Positions 54,230-63,534 are shown, numbered from the stretch's first letter. The stretch: DNA of 64,000 nucleotides from Calothrix sp. NIES-4105 (GCF_002368415.1 NZ_AP018290.1:3981614-4045613); one strand, 5' to 3'. Numbers and translations: made by a program. Notes: a model not told the origin generated them from the letters alone.

Positions 54230-55582
54230 TTGCGCTTCTGCAACGAGTTTACACCTAATACACCAATTGCTATTGCCATACTGGAAACAGAGAATGATGC
54301 GTTGCGGTTTGAGTTAACTAATTGTAGACAAGCTTCTGAACGGGCAGCTGAACTGCAAAAGCGTGTCGAAGCGCTCTCTATTGAAGTTGCTGAACGAAAA
54401 CGCGCGCAACAGATAGCACGCGGGCAAACAGAAGTATTAAATCGTACACTGCAAATACTTACAACTAATCCAGAATTAGATCAGTTTTTGAGGCAAGTAC
54501 TGGTGGTAATTACAGAACAGTTAGATGTTCCTTCCTGTACGGTTTGGCTTTACAACTCGACAGAAAATATTTACTTGTTACATATGACATGTAGCGAAGG
54601 AAAAATTGCGACTGGTCGGCAACAATTTGGGCATCCGAGTGCAAGTACTCCACTCCAAGCACAAGATAAAGCCTGGGTAACAAGTTATCTAAATTACCAA
54701 ACCGTGATTTGCGATGATGTTGCGAACGAGCCAAGGTTTCCTCCTGCTGTTCGGGAATATCTACATAGTTTGGGCGTAAAGATGCTTTTAAGCGTTCCCT
54801 TAATTATAGATGGTGAGGTGATTGGTGTTTTAAATATTCGTAATACTAAACGTGTATTTACCCAAGAAGAAATTGAACTAGCACACGCTCTTGCCAATCA
54901 AGCAACCCTAGCGCTACAACTGACTCGTCTAGCAGAACAAGCAAAGCAATCCGCTGTCTTAGAAGAACGTAGCCGACTGGCAAGCGAAATTCATGATACC
55001 CTTGCTCAAGTCTTCACAGGTGTCTCCATCCAACTTGGAGTTGCCGCGCGAATTGCTGACCTACAGCCAGAAAAAGCCTGGGAAATTATTGAGCAGGTCA
55101 ACAAACTTGCACAAGCTGGATTGGCAGAAACTCGCCGATTTATTTGGGATTTTTACCCACCTGCTGCTGAATATGCTGACTTAGTGCGTTCGCTTAGAAG
55201 CAGCGTTGAGCAAATAACCTGTGGCAGCAAAGAGCATATAGAGTTTACCATCACGGGTACACCTTATTTATTGCCATCTGTCATTGGTATGAATTTATTG
55301 CGGATTGGACAGGAAGCTTTAACTAATAGCTTAAAACATGCCCAAGCAGAAACTATTTGGATTAAGCTAGTCTACGACCCAGAGTATGTGTACCTGTACG
55401 TAAGAGACAATGGCCAAGGGTTTATGTTGCAACCTGATTCAGACGGCTTTGGATTAATAGGAATGCACCGACGAGCAGAACGTATTGGCTGCCAATTAAG
55501 TATTTGTAGCCAAATTGGGCAGGGTACCGAAATCATCGTTCGGGCATTCCAACTCGAACCAAAATCTGGTAAAAAGTTATGA
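54230..55582 (+). CDS. GAF-domain sensor histidine kinase (NarL-family type)
   Basis: The protein has 450 residues. An N-terminal coiled coil (about 15-60) is followed by a GAF domain (about 75-235) and a HisKA_3 helix with the phospho-acceptor His255 in ASEIHDTLAQVF. The HATPase domain has EALTNSLKHAQAE and DNGQGF. No membrane segments are present, so it is cytosolic. Its stop overlaps the response regulator start by 4 bp. The start is doubtful: TTG 54230 has no ribosome-binding site and no nearby in-frame ATG exists. The gene may have lost its original 5' end by the rearrangement that left the fragment just upstream. Confidence 0.85.
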   Translation: MRFCNEFTPNTPIAIAILETENDALRFELTNCRQASERAAELQKRVEALSIEVAERKRAQQIARGQTEVLNRTLQILTTNPELDQFLRQVLVVITEQLDVPSCTVWLYNSTENIYLLHMTCSEGKIATGRQQFGHPSASTPLQAQDKAWVTSYLNYQTVICDDVANEPRFPPAVREYLHSLGVKMLLSVPLIIDGEVIGVLNIRNTKRVFTQEEIELAHALANQATLALQLTRLAEQAKQSAVLEERSRLASEIHDTLAQVFTGVSIQLGVAARIADLQPEKAWEIIEQVNKLAQAGLAETRRFIWDFYPPAAEYADLVRSLRSSVEQITCGSKEHIEFTITGTPYLLPSVIGMNLLRIGQEALTNSLKHAQAETIWIKLVYDPEYVYLYVRDNGQGFMLQPDSDGFGLIGMHRRAERIGCQLSICSQIGQGTEIIVRAFQLEPKSGKKL

Positions 55583-56205
55583 GTCAAGGGAATATTCGAG
55601 TTTTAATAGCTGACAATCATCCGATTGTTCTCGCTGGTTTAGCGATGATAATCGAGTACGAACCGGGAATAGAAATGGTAGCTCAAGCCAACAATGGTAT
55701 CGAAGCAGTACAGCTATTTCGTCAACTACAGCCAGACGTTACATTAATGGACTTGCGGATGCCAGAAATGAACGGTGTCGATGCAATTATCACCATTCGT
55801 CAAGAATTCCCTAATGCCTGTATTATTGTATTAACTATCTATGATGGTGATGAAGATATATATAGAGGTTTGCAGGCAGGCGCCAGAGGTTATTTGCTTA
55901 AAGATGCTCCTACTGATGAACTGTTGTTAGCAATTCGCAAAGTCTATGCGGGGAATAAATATGTTCCCGCTGAAGTTGGAGAAAAGCTTGCAGAGCGGTT
56001 TAGCAATCCTCAATTGAGCAAGCGTGAACAGGAAGTTCTCCGCTTGGTAGCATCCGGTAAAAACAATCTGGAGATTGCCACAGCTTTGGGCATCACTGAA
56101 GGTACAGTCAAGTTCCATATCAACAATTTACTCAGCAAACTAAAAGTTAGCGACCGCACCACAGCAGCAATTCTAGCCCTTAAGCGTGGCATTGCCAATT
56201 TATAA
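55579..56205 (+). CDS. NarL/LuxR-type response regulator
   Basis: The protein has 208 residues. The receiver domain has the acceptor D58 (TLMDLRMPEMNG), T-loop LTIYDGDEDI and Lys (YLLKDAP); the first acidic pocket residues are D12 N13. The C-terminal LuxR helix-turn-helix contains LSKREQEVLRLVASGKNN, ITEGTVKFHINN. It is coupled to the kinase by an ATGA overlap. The exporter gene begins 30 bp downstream, so the pair probably controls it or shares its transcript. Confidence 0.93.
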   Translation: MSQGNIRVLIADNHPIVLAGLAMIIEYEPGIEMVAQANNGIEAVQLFRQLQPDVTLMDLRMPEMNGVDAIITIRQEFPNACIIVLTIYDGDEDIYRGLQAGARGYLLKDAPTDELLLAIRKVYAGNKYVPAEVGEKLAERFSNPQLSKREQEVLRLVASGKNNLEIATALGITEGTVKFHINNLLSKLKVSDRTTAAILALKRGIANL

Positions 56206-56235
56206 GCCATTTACCAAACTGAAGTTCTTAATAAA

Positions 56236-57846
56236 ATGTCTAACATTATCAAACAGCCATGTGACGAAGCCGTAATTCGCTCTACACCATGTACAGGTGA
56301 ATGTGCTGAAAATGCCAAACCTTGGGTATTAGCAGCAACTATCCTAGGTTCAAGTATGGCAATGATTGATGGTACTGTCGTCAATGTAGCCCTACCAGCA
56401 CTACAAACAGTATTCCAAGCAACTGTTGCCGAAATTCAGTGGATTGTAGAATCCTACGCTTTATTTCTTGCTGCATTAATTTTAGTAGGTGGCTCGTTGG
56501 GTGATAGATATGGCAGGCGCCGTATTTTTGCCATAGGTGTAGCGTTGTTTGCTCTTGCCTCAATTGGATGTGGTTTAGCGGCAAACGTTAATCAACTAAT
56601 TATCGCGCGGGCAATTCAAGGTATCGGTGGTGCGTTACTAGTTCCTGGTAGTTTGGCAATTATTAGCGCTACTTTTACATCCGAACAGCGCGGAAAAGCA
56701 ATTGGTACTTGGTCAGGTTTTACAGCTATAACTTCGGCACTTGGTCCTGTTCTAGGTGGTTGGTTAGTGGAAAATGTATCTTGGCGCTGGATATTTTTCC
56801 TTAATATTCCTCTAGCAGCAATTGTCCTAGGTATTTTGTTTTGGCGTGTACCAGAAAGTCGCAACGAACAGCCAAGTAAACTTGATTTATGGGGCGCCAC
56901 GTTCGCAACTCTTGGTTTAGGAGCAATCGTTTTTGCCCTTATTCAATCATCGCATTTAGGATTGCTTCATCCCCAAGTATTAATTTGCTTGGTTGTCGGC
57001 GCCCTAATTTTAAGTGCGTTTATTTTTGTTGAGGCGAATGCACAGGCGCCTATGATGCCCTTATCGTTATTTAAGTCGCGTACTTTTAGCGGCGCTAATT
57101 TACTGACGCTACTACTTTATTCAGCTTTAGGGGGGGTATTCTTTTTTGTTCCGTTTAATTTAATCCAAGTACAGGGTTACTCGGCAACTGCTGCGGGTGC
57201 TGTTTTTTTACCTTTTATTTTAATTATGTTTTTCTTATCGCGATGGTCTGGAGGGTTGGTAAGTCGTTACGGCGCCAAGTTACCTTTAGTAATTGGTCCA
57301 GTAATTGCATCGGTCGGGTTTGCTTTATTTGCCGTACCGGGAATTAGTGGCAGTTATTGGACAACTTTCTTCCCAGCTATTGTAGTATTAGGTTTAGGAA
57401 TGGCAATTAGCGTTGCTCCTTTAACAACAGTAGTAATGGAATCGGTAAAGCAGCGTCAAGCTGGTGTTGCGTCGGGTATTAATAATGCTGTCGCGCGTAC
57501 TGCTTCTTTGCTTTCTATCGCAGTTTTTAGTATTATCGTCCAAAATACTTTTAATTACAGTCTTGACCGTCGAATGACAGCATTAGGAGTACCACTTGAT
57601 GTACAAAAACTACTAGATAACCAACGTATCAAGCTAGCTGCTGCATCTGTTCCTGAAAGTGTAGGCGCCTTCTTTAGTACAAAAGTAAAACAAGCTGTTG
57701 CTCTTGCATTTGTTGATAGCTTTCGTTTAGTTATGTTTATTGCTGTCGGGTTAGCGCTGTCAAGTGCGTTGATAGCATTATTGATGATTAAGAAAAAATT
57801 AAAAAATATTAGAAATGAAACTAGAGAAAGAGCTTCCAATTATTAA
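56236..57846 (+). CDS. DHA2-family (14-helix) MFS drug exporter
   Basis: The protein has 536 residues and about 14 membrane helices. Motif A is GGSLGDRYGRRRIF (loop 2-3). Motif C, ALGPVLGGWLVENVSWRW, is the antiporter signature, and DGTVVNVALPAL in helix 1 is the DHA2 motif. The first 25 residues contain three Cys (CDEAVIRSTPCTGEC), an unusual polar N-terminus. It extrudes toxic or signalling compounds with H+. An AraC regulator gene overlaps its 3' end by 32 bp in another frame. Confidence 0.9.
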   Translation: MSNIIKQPCDEAVIRSTPCTGECAENAKPWVLAATILGSSMAMIDGTVVNVALPALQTVFQATVAEIQWIVESYALFLAALILVGGSLGDRYGRRRIFAIGVALFALASIGCGLAANVNQLIIARAIQGIGGALLVPGSLAIISATFTSEQRGKAIGTWSGFTAITSALGPVLGGWLVENVSWRWIFFLNIPLAAIVLGILFWRVPESRNEQPSKLDLWGATFATLGLGAIVFALIQSSHLGLLHPQVLICLVVGALILSAFIFVEANAQAPMMPLSLFKSRTFSGANLLTLLLYSALGGVFFFVPFNLIQVQGYSATAAGAVFLPFILIMFFLSRWSGGLVSRYGAKLPLVIGPVIASVGFALFAVPGISGSYWTTFFPAIVVLGLGMAISVAPLTTVVMESVKQRQAGVASGINNAVARTASLLSIAVFSIIVQNTFNYSLDRRMTALGVPLDVQKLLDNQRIKLAAASVPESVGAFFSTKVKQAVALAFVDSFRLVMFIAVGLALSSALIALLMIKKKLKNIRNETRERASNY

Positions 57847-58714
57847 CTTAATAAAAGCAAGTTCAATTTTACAAATTCTTCCTCGCCAACCTATACTCTC
57901 CAGCGCTAAGGCTAACTGGAGTTGTATACAATTTGGCTATCATCGTCAACCTGCTTGTGAAACACCCGAACATTTGTCTTCACATCATGTTATTAGTATT
58001 TGTGTTGGGCGCCCGATAGTTAAAAAGCGTATGCTTGATGGTATACCTCAACGTAATTGCTTTGTTGATGGAGATATTAGCATTACTCCAGCCAATAGAT
58101 ATCGCTCTGTTTGTTTAGAAGGAGAAGCTGAGTTTATTCACATATATCCCGAACCTAAATTCTTTGCTCGAACAGCAAATGAAACCGTAGAGAATAGCGA
58201 AGTTGAAATTATTCCACAGTTTAAAATTCGTGACCCTCTCATTTTAGGAATTAGTTTAGCCTTAAAAACAGAACTTGAGTTAAATCCTCATGGAAGTCAA
58301 CTTTATGCAGAATCATTAGCAAGTACATTAGCAGTACACCTTATTCATCGTTACTCTACAAAAAAGTATCAAAATCAAAATAATGCAGGAGGGTTGCCGA
58401 AATATAAGTTGCAGCAGGCAATAGATTATATTAAAAATCATGACGCTGGAAATATTTCTTTGGAAGCAATTGCAACTGAGCTTGGAATGAGTCGCTATTA
58501 CTTTGCTCGATTATTTAAACAGTCCACAGGTTTAACACCACATCAATATATAATTAAATGCCGAGTCAATCAAGCTAAACAATTATTAACACAACAATCT
58601 TTGTCGATTAAAGAAATTAGTCGGAATTTAGGCTTTGCAAACCAAAACCAGTTCGCCACTTTCTTTTATCGGTATGCTGGCGTATCTCCAAAGGAGTACA
58701 GGCAGAAGTTATAA
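57815..58714 (+). CDS. AraC/XylS-family transcription regulator
   Basis: The protein has 299 residues. An N-terminal cupin-like ligand domain (about 25-190; SISITPANRYRSVCLEGEAE type) precedes two helix-turn-helix motifs at the C-terminus (ISLEAIATELGMSRYYFARLF and ISRNLGFANQNQFATFFYR). The start lies inside the exporter gene (32-bp overlap), so the two are co-transcribed. It probably controls the exporter and/or the nearby SDR/ABM genes in response to an aromatic or carbonyl ligand. Confidence 0.9.
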   Translation: MKLEKELPIINLIKASSILQILPRQPILSSAKANWSCIQFGYHRQPACETPEHLSSHHVISICVGRPIVKKRMLDGIPQRNCFVDGDISITPANRYRSVCLEGEAEFIHIYPEPKFFARTANETVENSEVEIIPQFKIRDPLILGISLALKTELELNPHGSQLYAESLASTLAVHLIHRYSTKKYQNQNNAGGLPKYKLQQAIDYIKNHDAGNISLEAIATELGMSRYYFARLFKQSTGLTPHQYIIKCRVNQAKQLLTQQSLSIKEISRNLGFANQNQFATFFYRYAGVSPKEYRQKL

Positions 58715-58818
58715 TTATATCCAAAGTTAGATTTAACCTAAAACTGCAAGATTTGAAAGATTTTAACAAGATTTGAAAGAAAAAAGTTCTATATCAATAG
58801 TTACGCTGATTATTATTG

Positions 58819-58893
58819 GCAACGGATGATAAACGGATGTAACGGATAGATGATTTTAAATAACTTATCCGTTTCATCCGTTGTATCCGTTGC
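58819..58893. repeat. GCAACGGAT inverted repeat, copy 1
   Basis: GCAACGGAT (58819-58827) and ATCCGTTGC (58885-58893) flank internal ACGGATGTAACGGATA / TATCCGTTTCATCCGTT arms. The same unit is at 60105-60197 and a half copy overlaps the 3' end of the 2Fe-2S subunit gene near 48018-48045. Confidence 0.75.
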
Positions 58894-58935
58894 AAGCTAG
58901 CACTTTTAGTAGTAATTCGATTAAAAATTATCGCT

Positions 58936-59253
58936 ATGACGACAGCAAATCAAGATTCTGGCAAAATCAGACTTATTAACATCTTCACCGTTACACCAGA
59001 AAAACAACATAGTGCCGCAGATAAAGTAGCACACATCTATAAAACATTTGTTCACAACCAACCTGGTTTCATATCAGCCAAGATTCAAAAAAGCGTTGAC
59101 GGTACAAAAGTTGCAGCAGTCGCACAATGGGAATCTCAGGACTATCTAACTAAAATGCAACAAAATTCTGATTTTCAGAACCTTGTCAAAATTTTAGACG
59201 GTGATATTGTCGGCGCCGAACCTCACGTTTACGAGGTGATTGACTCAATTTAA
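58936..59253 (+). CDS. ABM-domain (antibiotic biosynthesis monooxygenase-like) protein 1
   Basis: The protein has 105 residues with a ferredoxin-like alpha/beta dimer fold. IRLINIFTVTPEKQ, an HNQPGFISAKIQKSVDG strand-turn and AVAQWESQDYLTKM are the family pattern. Members oxidise quinols, degrade haem or act as small binding proteins. A conserved catalytic set is not defined, so activity cannot be assigned. A related protein is at 61484, and the intervening genes are SDRs and a cupin. Confidence 0.8.
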   Translation: MTTANQDSGKIRLINIFTVTPEKQHSAADKVAHIYKTFVHNQPGFISAKIQKSVDGTKVAAVAQWESQDYLTKMQQNSDFQNLVKILDGDIVGAEPHVYEVIDSI

Positions 59254-59327
59254 CTAGCTTTCTTTCAAAACCAAATAATATTATCATTCACTCATTTTCA
59301 AAAAGGTAAAATTTAGGAGATAAAATT

Positions 59328-60071
59328 ATGGCATCTCTAGCAGGCAAAGTGGCGGTAATTACTGGTGCCTCATCTGGTATTGGCAAAAGTGTTGCAGAAC
59401 GTCTAGCAAGCGATGGTGCAACTGTTGTCATTACTTATGCGAAAAGTGCTGACAAAGCACAAGCTGTTGTTACAGCAATTGAAGAAAAAGGTGGAAAAGC
59501 ACTTGCTCTACCAGCCGATTTCACTGTGATTTCCGACATTCGTAATTTGTTTAAAGAAACACTCAGTCGTTTTAACAAACTAGATATTCTTGTCATTAGT
59601 GGTAGCGCACCAAGAGTAGAAAAACCAATTATTGAAGTGACAGAGGAAGAATTTGATTATGCATTTGCATTTAATGCTAAAGGCAACTTCTTTGCTTTAC
59701 AAGAGGTAGCAAAACACATGACAGATGGCGGTCGTGTTGTAACTTTTTCGACACCATATACTGTACAAGCGCAACCGAATATGGCTGTTACTGCAGGAAG
59801 TAAAGCTGCTGTCGAGCAATTTACCTTTACCCTTGCAAAAGAATTAGGTTCTCGTGGTATTCGAGTTAATGCTGTTATGCCAGGTCCAACACAAACAGAA
59901 TCGTTTGGTAGTCAAGTTTCAGATGAACTACAAGCCCAATTAAAAAGTATAGCTCCTTTACAACGTTTGGCAGAACCAGAAGAAGTTGCAAACGCCGTTG
60001 CTTTTTTAGTTAGTGACGAAGCTTCCTATATTACTGGGCATACCCTGCACACAACGGGTGGAATGGCATAG
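59328..60071 (+). CDS. SDR-like protein lacking catalytic Tyr
   Basis: The protein has 247 residues. The cofactor motif TGASSGIGK and general SDR fold are intact. The NNAG motif is VISGSAP, and the YxxSK active site is VTAGSK (Thr in place of Tyr), although Ser in FSTPYT is kept. Oxidoreduction by the usual mechanism is therefore unlikely. A close relative with a full active site is at 60692. It may be a regulatory or sensing paralogue, or have another activity. Confidence 0.8.
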   Translation: MASLAGKVAVITGASSGIGKSVAERLASDGATVVITYAKSADKAQAVVTAIEEKGGKALALPADFTVISDIRNLFKETLSRFNKLDILVISGSAPRVEKPIIEVTEEEFDYAFAFNAKGNFFALQEVAKHMTDGGRVVTFSTPYTVQAQPNMAVTAGSKAAVEQFTFTLAKELGSRGIRVNAVMPGPTQTESFGSQVSDELQAQLKSIAPLQRLAEPEEVANAVAFLVSDEASYITGHTLHTTGGMA

Positions 60072-60104
60072 TGATTAATTTTATTAAATATGATGGGTTA
60101 GCTT

Positions 60105-60197
60105 GCAACGGATATTAACGCAGATAAGTTATTGCTTACAAACAAAATCTCGTTATTAATAATCAACTATCCGTTACATCCGTTAATCATCCGTTGC
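60105..60197. repeat. GCAACGGAT inverted repeat, copy 2
   Basis: GCAACGGAT (60105-60113) and ATCCGTTGC (60189-60197) flank ATCCGTTACATCCGTTAATC, the same design as 58819-58893. It separates the SDR-like gene from the cupin gene. Confidence 0.75.
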
Positions 60198-60268
60198 CAA
60201 TCTTCCTACCAACCAAAACATTTACATTACCTGCCGAGTAGCTATCTTAACTTTATGGAGAAACAACA

Positions 60269-60679
60269 ATGAGCGATACCGAAATGCATAATGCTAACAA
60301 CAGTGAAGAAAAAAATCTCACAATGAACAAAGCACTAGCGAACCAAAACTTTTTCATTCCACTAACAGATTTGTCACCACCAGCAGAGGCGCCTAGTGAG
60401 TCAATGTTGGTGATGGAAGGCTCTAAGCATGGGATTCTTGCTAGTTCCGTACTGATAGCTGATGTATCTCCGGGTGAAGGTCCACCGCTACACCTTCATT
60501 ACACTGAAGAAATTCAAGTTTTACCAGAATGTCGTGCAGAATTCTTAATAGGTGATAAGCGCTTTACTATTGAAGGCCCCGGCATCGTTCATATCCCCGC
60601 TAAAACTCCACATACTTTTGTAAACATTGGAGACAAGCAAGTACAAATTATTACCTTTTTCCCGGACTTACGCAATTAA
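60269..60679 (+). CDS. Cupin-domain protein
   Basis: The protein has 136 residues. The first ~40 are polar. The cupin barrel (about 45-136) has the metal-binding motif 1 GEGPPLHLHYTEEIQVL (two His, one Glu) and motif 2 PAKTPHTFVNIG. It may bind a metal and act on, or sense, a small molecule. GGAGA lies upstream of the ATG. It is 12 bp before the next SDR gene and so co-transcribed. Confidence 0.82.
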   Translation: MSDTEMHNANNSEEKNLTMNKALANQNFFIPLTDLSPPAEAPSESMLVMEGSKHGILASSVLIADVSPGEGPPLHLHYTEEIQVLPECRAEFLIGDKRFTIEGPGIVHIPAKTPHTFVNIGDKQVQIITFFPDLRN

Positions 60680-60691
60680 CATATAAAATAT

Positions 60692-61432
60692 ATGACATCT
60701 TTAACTGGAAAAGTGGCGATTGTTACAGGTGCATCTCGTGGCATTGGACGATCAATTGCCCAACGACTTGCCGAAGACGGCGCAACCGTTGTCATCAACT
60801 ACGGACACAGTGCCTCGGAGGCGAAAGAATTTGTTAATGCGATTGAATCGAGTGGCGGCAAAGCTTTGGCAGTGCAAGCGGATATGAGCCAGGTTGCCGA
60901 TATTCGCCGTTTGTTTGAGGAGACAATCAATCGATTTGGCGGACTAGATATTTTGGTCAACAATGCAGGAGTCGGTAAAGGTGGATTAGTTGCTGATACC
61001 AGCGAAGAAGATTTTGACGCAGTGTTTAATTTGAATACTCGCGGAACGTTTTTTGCGCTACAAGAGGCTGTACTTAGAATGCGCGACGGTGGACGCATCA
61101 TTAATATTTCCTCTACCACAACACTGTTTACCAATCCAGGTTATGCAGTGTATGCGGCTAGCAAAATTACTCTCAAGATTTTTGCAGAAGTGTTGGCGCA
61201 AGAAGTAGGCTCGCGCGGCATTACAGTAAACAACGTTCTGCCAGGTCCAACTTCTCCCGGTATGTTTGACCAACAACCTGCTGAACAGCAACAAGCTGCC
61301 GCCGCAAGTTCTCCGTTTGGACGCCTTGGCAAAGGAGAAGATATTGCGGACGTTGTGGCCTTCTTAGCTAGTGAATCTGCCCGTTGGATCACCGGACAAC
61401 AGATTGTTGCCAACGGTGGCGCAAAGATTTGA
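60692..61432 (+). CDS. Classical SDR oxidoreductase (FabG-like)
   Basis: The protein has 246 residues. TGASRGIGR, NNAG, catalytic Ser in ISSTTT and YAASK are all present, and NNVLPGPT is a typical C-terminal segment. It should reduce or oxidise a carbonyl with NAD(P)H. It is downstream of the cupin gene and upstream of the second ABM gene, suggesting a small carbonyl/quinone detoxification operon. Confidence 0.9.
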   Translation: MTSLTGKVAIVTGASRGIGRSIAQRLAEDGATVVINYGHSASEAKEFVNAIESSGGKALAVQADMSQVADIRRLFEETINRFGGLDILVNNAGVGKGGLVADTSEEDFDAVFNLNTRGTFFALQEAVLRMRDGGRIINISSTTTLFTNPGYAVYAASKITLKIFAEVLAQEVGSRGITVNNVLPGPTSPGMFDQQPAEQQQAAAASSPFGRLGKGEDIADVVAFLASESARWITGQQIVANGGAKI

Positions 61433-61483
61433 CGCTTCATAAAGTTTTTTTAACACGTAAACCTATTGCAAGGAGAAGCAACA

Positions 61484-61777
61484 ATGACATCACCTGTAAC
61501 ACTCATCAATGTATTTGCTGTACCTGAAGGTAGAGAAGAAGAGTTTATTAAAACTTGGAACGAGACGGGCGAATTTCTGAAAAAGGCGCCAGGATTCATT
61601 GACGCAAAGCTGCATCGTAGTCTTGATTCAAACGCGCGGTTTCAGTTCATTAATGTCGCCCATTGGGAAAGTGCAGAAGCTTATAAAGCCGCAATTTCTG
61701 AGCATGAGCCAAAAGAAAAACACTTGTCTTGGTTAGAAGCAAACCCTGCACTGTACACCATTGAAGCGCAATATTAA
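61484..61777 (+). CDS. ABM-domain protein 2
   Basis: The product has 97 residues from ATG 61484, preceded by AAGGAGA, and has the fold and pattern of the 58936 product: TLINVFAVPEGREEEF, KAPGFIDAKLHRS, INVAHWESAEAY. The hydrolase gene begins 13 bp downstream. Its function is inferred only from the family (quinol oxidase-like or small-molecule binding). Confidence 0.82.
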   Translation: MTSPVTLINVFAVPEGREEEFIKTWNETGEFLKKAPGFIDAKLHRSLDSNARFQFINVAHWESAEAYKAAISEHEPKEKHLSWLEANPALYTIEAQY

Positions 61778-61790
61778 TAACAAAGAATTT

Positions 61791-62739
61791 ATGGTTGTAA
61801 CTAATCAACAAGTAATGGCGCCTGCACCCATCACACCGGTGGAAATCGATTTATACGCTGCTTTTGAACCGACTACCTTCTTCCGAACCTTTCGCCATGC
61901 CAGTATCCAAGTAAACGGCATTAAGTTGCATTATGTGATTGGCGGTCAGGCAGAACCTGTTGTATTACTCAATGGCTATCCAGAAACTTGGTATGGATGG
62001 CGCAAAATTATGCCAGCACTGGCTACCCGTCATACTGTAATTGCGGTAGATGTTCGGGGAACTGGAGCATCAGATAAGCCAATACATGGCTATGACGCGC
62101 GCACCATTGGCTCTGATATTTATCAACTGGTGCAGCAACTTAACGTTGGTAGCATTCATCTCGTTGCTTATGACATTACTGGGCGAGTTGGCTACGCTTA
62201 TGCCGCTACCTATCCCAAAGAAGTGCGCTATGCAAGTGTTGATGGAAACGCTACTGCCAGGATTTGGGTTAGAACAAGCAATGGACGTTGCTAAAGGTGG
62301 CTCTTATCACTTCGGCTTTCACGCCAATGTAGATATCGCAACATGGTTAGTGCAAGGGAAAGAACGAGAACATCTTAAATATATGATGCAAGGCAGTTTG
62401 TATAACAAAGCTGCAATAAACGAAGCTGATATTGAAGAATACGTGCAGTGGTATGCGTCTCCAGGTGGCGTGCGCGGTTGCTTTGAACACTACCGCGCGT
62501 TCTTAGGAGATGCTGAACCAAATCGTGGGAGTGCAGTTTCAAAGCTTAAAATGCCTGTTCTAGCTCTTTATGGTGCTGCAAAAGATGATACAAAGATTCT
62601 ACCGCAAACCTTGCTAGCTGTTGCTGAGACTGTAATTGGCGAAGGGGTTGAAGGTAGTGGACATTTCATTGCCGAAGAACGTCCTGATTACTTAGCAGCT
62701 CGCTTACTAGACTTTTTTACAACCGCGCGGTCGTCTTAA
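61791..62739 (+). pseudogene. Alpha/beta hydrolase (epoxide-hydrolase-like), frameshifted
   Basis: Frame 1 encodes NGIKLHYVIGG, GYPETWYGW, VRGTGASDKP and the nucleophile region LVAYDITGRVGYAYA (Asp as in HDIGG). Near 62230 the homology continues in another frame (METLLPGFGLEQAM) to the end, including EGSGHFIAEERPDYL with the catalytic His. A one-base insertion (or two-base loss) after GAAGTGCGC would restore a single ~315-residue frame. It is either a recent pseudogene or a sequencing error. The family hydrolyses epoxides or haloacids. Confidence 0.8.
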
Positions 62740-62787
62740 TAATAGATAAATCTCATACAACTATTCAAAGAATTAGTAAATAGAACG

Positions 62788-63219
62788 ATGCATGAAATTT
62801 TAACTAGCCAAACCAAAGAGAGCAGTCCGATTGTACTTGTCATGGGAAGCACAGGAAAAAATGGCAAGCTTATTTTAGAGGAGTTGCAAAATACAGGACA
62901 AGAGCAAGTGCGTGTTCGTGTATCTTCTCATAAACAAGAGCAAGTTGAGAAATTTAAAGCCGAAGGACTTAATGCTGTTTTGCTTAATTTAGACGACCCA
63001 AACACATACGAGGCTGCACTTGTAGGGGTAGAGCGTCTCTTTTTACTCACAGGGTACACCGTGGATATGCTGGCACAAAGCAAGATAATTGTAGATACAG
63101 CCAAGAAAGTAGGCGTGAAGCACATAATCCATCTAGGAGTTTTTGCACCTTCGCATACAACCATACGAGTGCCTGACTCAATAAGGCTTCACCCTGCTCG
63201 TATCCCCTTTCCTGTTTGA
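62788..63219 (+). pseudogene. NmrA-like NAD(P)-binding protein, truncated and fused to antisense PIN DNA
   Basis: Residues 1-125 form an NmrA/atypical-SDR Rossmann domain (IVLVMGSTGKNGKLILEEL, GVKHIIHLGVFAP). At about 63155 the homology stops, and the last ~20 codons are read from the complementary strand of a PIN toxin gene. Family members are ~280-300 residues. The two genes were joined end to end by a deletion or recombination, truncating both. Confidence 0.75.
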
Positions 63220-63262
63220 GGATAGCAATAATAACTGAACTATCAAAAACAATCGCTGTCAT
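63169..63262 (-). pseudogene. PIN-domain toxin, N-terminal stub
   Basis: MTAIVFDSSVIIAILKQERG is the first strand and helix of a VapC-like PIN ribonuclease with catalytic Asp7. Homology ends after about 31 residues, at the junction with the NmrA-like gene. The start overlaps the antitoxin's stop (ATGA). The remaining catalytic acids are lost, so no toxin is made. Confidence 0.75.
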
Positions 63263-63534
63263 TTTGTTTCAAGGCTACGATTCATTTTATCTTCTTCGGC
63301 GGTAGCTTCTTCCTTACGCCATCTCAGAAAATCATCAACGCTATCATCATGTGTCAAATATTGATTCGCCAGCGACCGTGCGTGCGCCAACGCTTGAGAC
63401 TGTGTAATAAGCCTAATATCGCCATTCTCTTCACGAATGGTCACAATATCGCCTTCTGCCATATTCAACTTTTTACGTATCACAGAGGGTATTGTTACTC
63501 TACCGCCTTTTTGTATTTCTGCACGATAGTCCAT
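63259..63534 (-). CDS. AbrB/SpoVT-type antitoxin
   Basis: The product has about 91 residues from ATG 63534; the longer upstream start is not conserved. MDYRAEIQKGGRVTIPSVIR and KKLNMAEGDIVTI form the swapped-hairpin AbrB DNA-binding domain. The C-terminal acidic helix (DDSVDDFLRWRKEEATAEE) would neutralise the toxin. It is the first gene of a toxin-antitoxin pair whose toxin is truncated. Confidence 0.85.
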   Translation of the reverse strand: MDYRAEIQKGGRVTIPSVIRKKLNMAEGDIVTIREENGDIRLITQSQALAHARSLANQYLTHDDSVDDFLRWRKEEATAEEDKMNRSLETK

